From contig NZ_AMGM01000026.1 of NCBI RefSeq assembly GCF_000298295.1, forward strand, positions 1 to 52,483: a stretch of 52,483 bases of DNA, read 5' to 3'. The stretch is from Cecembia lonarensis LW9. GTDB lineage: Bacteria > Bacteroidota > Bacteroidia > Cytophagales > Cyclobacteriaceae. A program made the translations under genes and the position numbers. Shown piece after piece: positions 51,122 through 52,483 of the stretch (the first letter of the stretch is position 1; each line of letters opens with the position of its first letter). The notes under the pieces were generated by a model, which saw nothing but the letters and a program-made list of their open reading frames with translations, made no database searches and had not been told where the DNA came from.

Positions 51122-52483
51122 TTAAAAAGGATACCCAATCGCAAAATTCAAGACCAGATTATCCCTTCTCCAATCCCTATCCCCCAGCCTGAGCCGGTCC
51201 TGCCATGGACCTTCTTCCAAAAGCCAGGGCTTCCTGACTGGAACAGCAATATCCAACCTCAAAACAAAAAACTGAACATCTACCCTGATGCCATATCCGG
51301 CACCTACAGCCAATTCCTCTGCCCAAGAATTGGTGAATTTACCTCCGGGAAGGGCCTCATTTTCATTGTATAACCATACGTTACCGGCATCAATAAAAAG
51401 AGCACCCTTCAAATATTTATTGAAAGGGAAGCGGTACTCCAAGTTAGCCTCCAGCCTGATATCGCCTGCCTGATCAAAAAAGCCTCCTGTGCCAATGCTT
51501 TGGGGCACAAATGTTCCAGGACCTAATGACCTGATCCTAAATGCCCTGACACTCCTCGGCCCACCCGAAAAATACTGCTTAACAAACGGCAAAGAAAGGG
51601 AATTGCCAAGTGGCGCTCCGTACCCTGCAAAAACCCGGCTGACCAAAATGTTCTCTTGGCTGAATCTTCGGTAATACCTCAAATCTATATCTCCCTTAAT
51701 GTATTGGGCAAATTCCAAACCGAAAATCGAATTGGGATTTTCCGATCCCAATGCGGTATTTAAACCTTTAAATAAATTTCCTGCAAAATCAACAGTGGCC
51801 CCGAAAAATATGGCATTCTTCCTATCCTGATCAACCAGTTGATTAAAGTTAAAGGTATAATTAATCCCAGAGATAAACTGTTGCTCAAAACTCCGTCTCA
51901 AAAAGGGGTTGGCATTTAATATCTCGTCAAACTGAGGTGTAGTCCTGGCCAAATTGACGATACTTAAACTGACTGGATTGAATTCATGGTAAACATACCT
52001 GTTCACATTCCAGAAGTATCCAAATGAAGCATTGTAAGAATACAGCAGATACAGATCTGTCCTATTTTGGTATTCATAACCCAAGCTAATCCTGGTTTTG
52101 GGTATGGAAAACCTGAATCGGTCCGACCATGGCCCGGGGAAAATGACACGGGGAAATACCAATGAACCAGTCAACCCAAACTCTATTGATTGCAAAGCCT
52201 CTCTGGTACCGGAAGCTACCTGGGTTTCATAACCAAACTTCCCTGTTAAATTGAAAATCTCCCCTCCCCTGAAGATATTCCTGTTTTGGTAATTCAAAAT
52301 GAGTGCCGGCCCAACAAAACTGTTAGACTTAGTTACCCCCTGAAGTTCTGCCCTGACGGCCCTTTTATTGAGAGGGGAAAGTAATATTCTGGCATTTAAT
52401 GGATAGGTACCATCTTCTCTTAGGACAGTATCTGCCATTTCATAGGATATATTCACATACCTGAAATTCCCGATATTGGAAAG
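51122..52483 (-). CDS. BamA/TamA (Omp85) family outer-membrane protein, probably TamL; 5' end outside window
   Basis: 454 codons of the C-terminal part are present; the frame is open to the window edge, so the start lies beyond it. The first residues (LSNIGNFRYVNISYE) are the end of a POTRA domain. The rest is a 16-strand-type barrel with the Omp85 motif read as GGPRSVRAFRIRSLGPG (normally VRGF) and FIDAGNVW near the end, closing in a terminal Phe (AIGYPF). The sequence style fits the Bacteroidota lipoprotein TamL, which works with TamB in outer-membrane biogenesis; with the N terminus missing BamA cannot be excluded. Confidence 0.9.
   Translation of the reverse strand, partial: LSNIGNFRYVNISYEMADTVLREDGTYPLNARILLSPLNKRAVRAELQGVTKSNSFVGPALILNYQNRNIFRGGEIFNLTGKFGYETQVASGTREALQSIEFGLTGSLVFPRVIFPGPWSDRFRFSIPKTRISLGYEYQNRTDLYLLYSYNASFGYFWNVNRYVYHEFNPVSLSIVNLARTTPQFDEILNANPFLRRSFEQQFISGINYTFNFNQLVDQDRKNAIFFGATVDFAGNLFKGLNTALGSENPNSIFGLEFAQYIKGDIDLRYYRRFSQENILVSRVFAGYGAPLGNSLSLPFVKQYFSGGPRSVRAFRIRSLGPGTFVPQSIGTGGFFDQAGDIRLEANLEYRFPFNKYLKGALFIDAGNVWLYNENEALPGGKFTNSWAEELAVGAGYGIRVDVQFFVLRLDIAVPVRKPWLLEEGPWQDRLRLGDRDWRRDNLVLNFAIGYPF

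Overview
This window (about 41-43% GC by eye) reads as a chromosomal stretch of a Bacteroidota bacterium, most likely order Cytophagales and possibly Cyclobacteriaceae. The reasons are a type IX secretion sorting domain on a subtilase, Bacteroidota-type families (DUF6909, DUF6503, TamL-like Omp85, GH109), the argF' type of arginine pathway, almost no Shine-Dalgarno sequences, and GTCA...CTGAG palindromic intergenic repeats. I see no rRNA, tRNA, CRISPR array, intact insertion sequence or phage module. Most of the window is core or housekeeping genome with lineage-specific envelope genes.

Layout. 1-380: gene-free, with palindromes and one copy of a dispersed repeat. 381-1463: an HTH-Fic protein divergent from a secreted class V aminotransferase (1559-2830). 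2831-3178: a structured gene-free region in front of the arginine operon. 3179-11471: GNAT-argG-argC-argD-argF'-argB-argE-argH, a complete arginine operon of the N-acyl-ornithine transcarbamylase type, ending at palindromic repeats. 11636-14053 (minus): a three-gene YceI / outer-membrane barrel / YceI-like operon. 14254-16551: DUF6909 protein and a DinB-fold protein. 16620-17972: secreted M28 peptidase. 18028-22281 (minus): PIG-L deacetylase, a 33-residue membrane microprotein and an SSS symporter, joined by overlapping stop/start codons. 22453-27865 (minus): TPR protein, GyrA, a barrel with an unusual Cys/His tail, and an acidic secreted protein. 28267-31976: DUF6992-like membrane protein, Rpe, T9SS subtilase and a lipoprotein. 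32055-36808 (plus): TrpF-like protein with changed catalytic residues, HemF, PAP2 phosphatase, acyl-CoA carboxylase beta, SirB1-like protein. 36811-38067 (minus): redoxin and phosphopantetheinyl transferase. 38105-41600 (plus): WD40 protein, DivIVA, FolB, ChaN-like gene with an apparent frameshift, DUF4268. 41726-46206 (minus): Tat-exported GH109 oxidoreductase, two paralogous DUF6503 lipoproteins, GT-C mannosyltransferase. 46311-48134 (plus): WG-repeat protein and a decayed YciI-family relic. 48144-52483 (minus): AddB-like nuclease and the C-terminal part of a TamL/BamA-type protein cut by the window edge.

The clearest functional unit is the arginine operon: acylation of glutamate (GNAT), kinase, reductase, aminotransferase, transcarbamylation of the acyl-ornithine, deacylation to citrulline, and ArgG/ArgH to arginine. 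The residue at the acetyl/succinyl selectivity position of ArgF' is Val, which favours a succinylated route. I found no clear new defence or mobile system. The most notable observations are the translationally coupled 33-aa protein, the YceI-barrel-YceI unit, the WD40-DivIVA pair, the phosphorylase-like C terminus of DUF6909, the TrpF look-alike, and two broken genes (ChaN-like frameshift, YciI relic). All functional statements come from reading motifs by eye and from memory of families; no searches were run.
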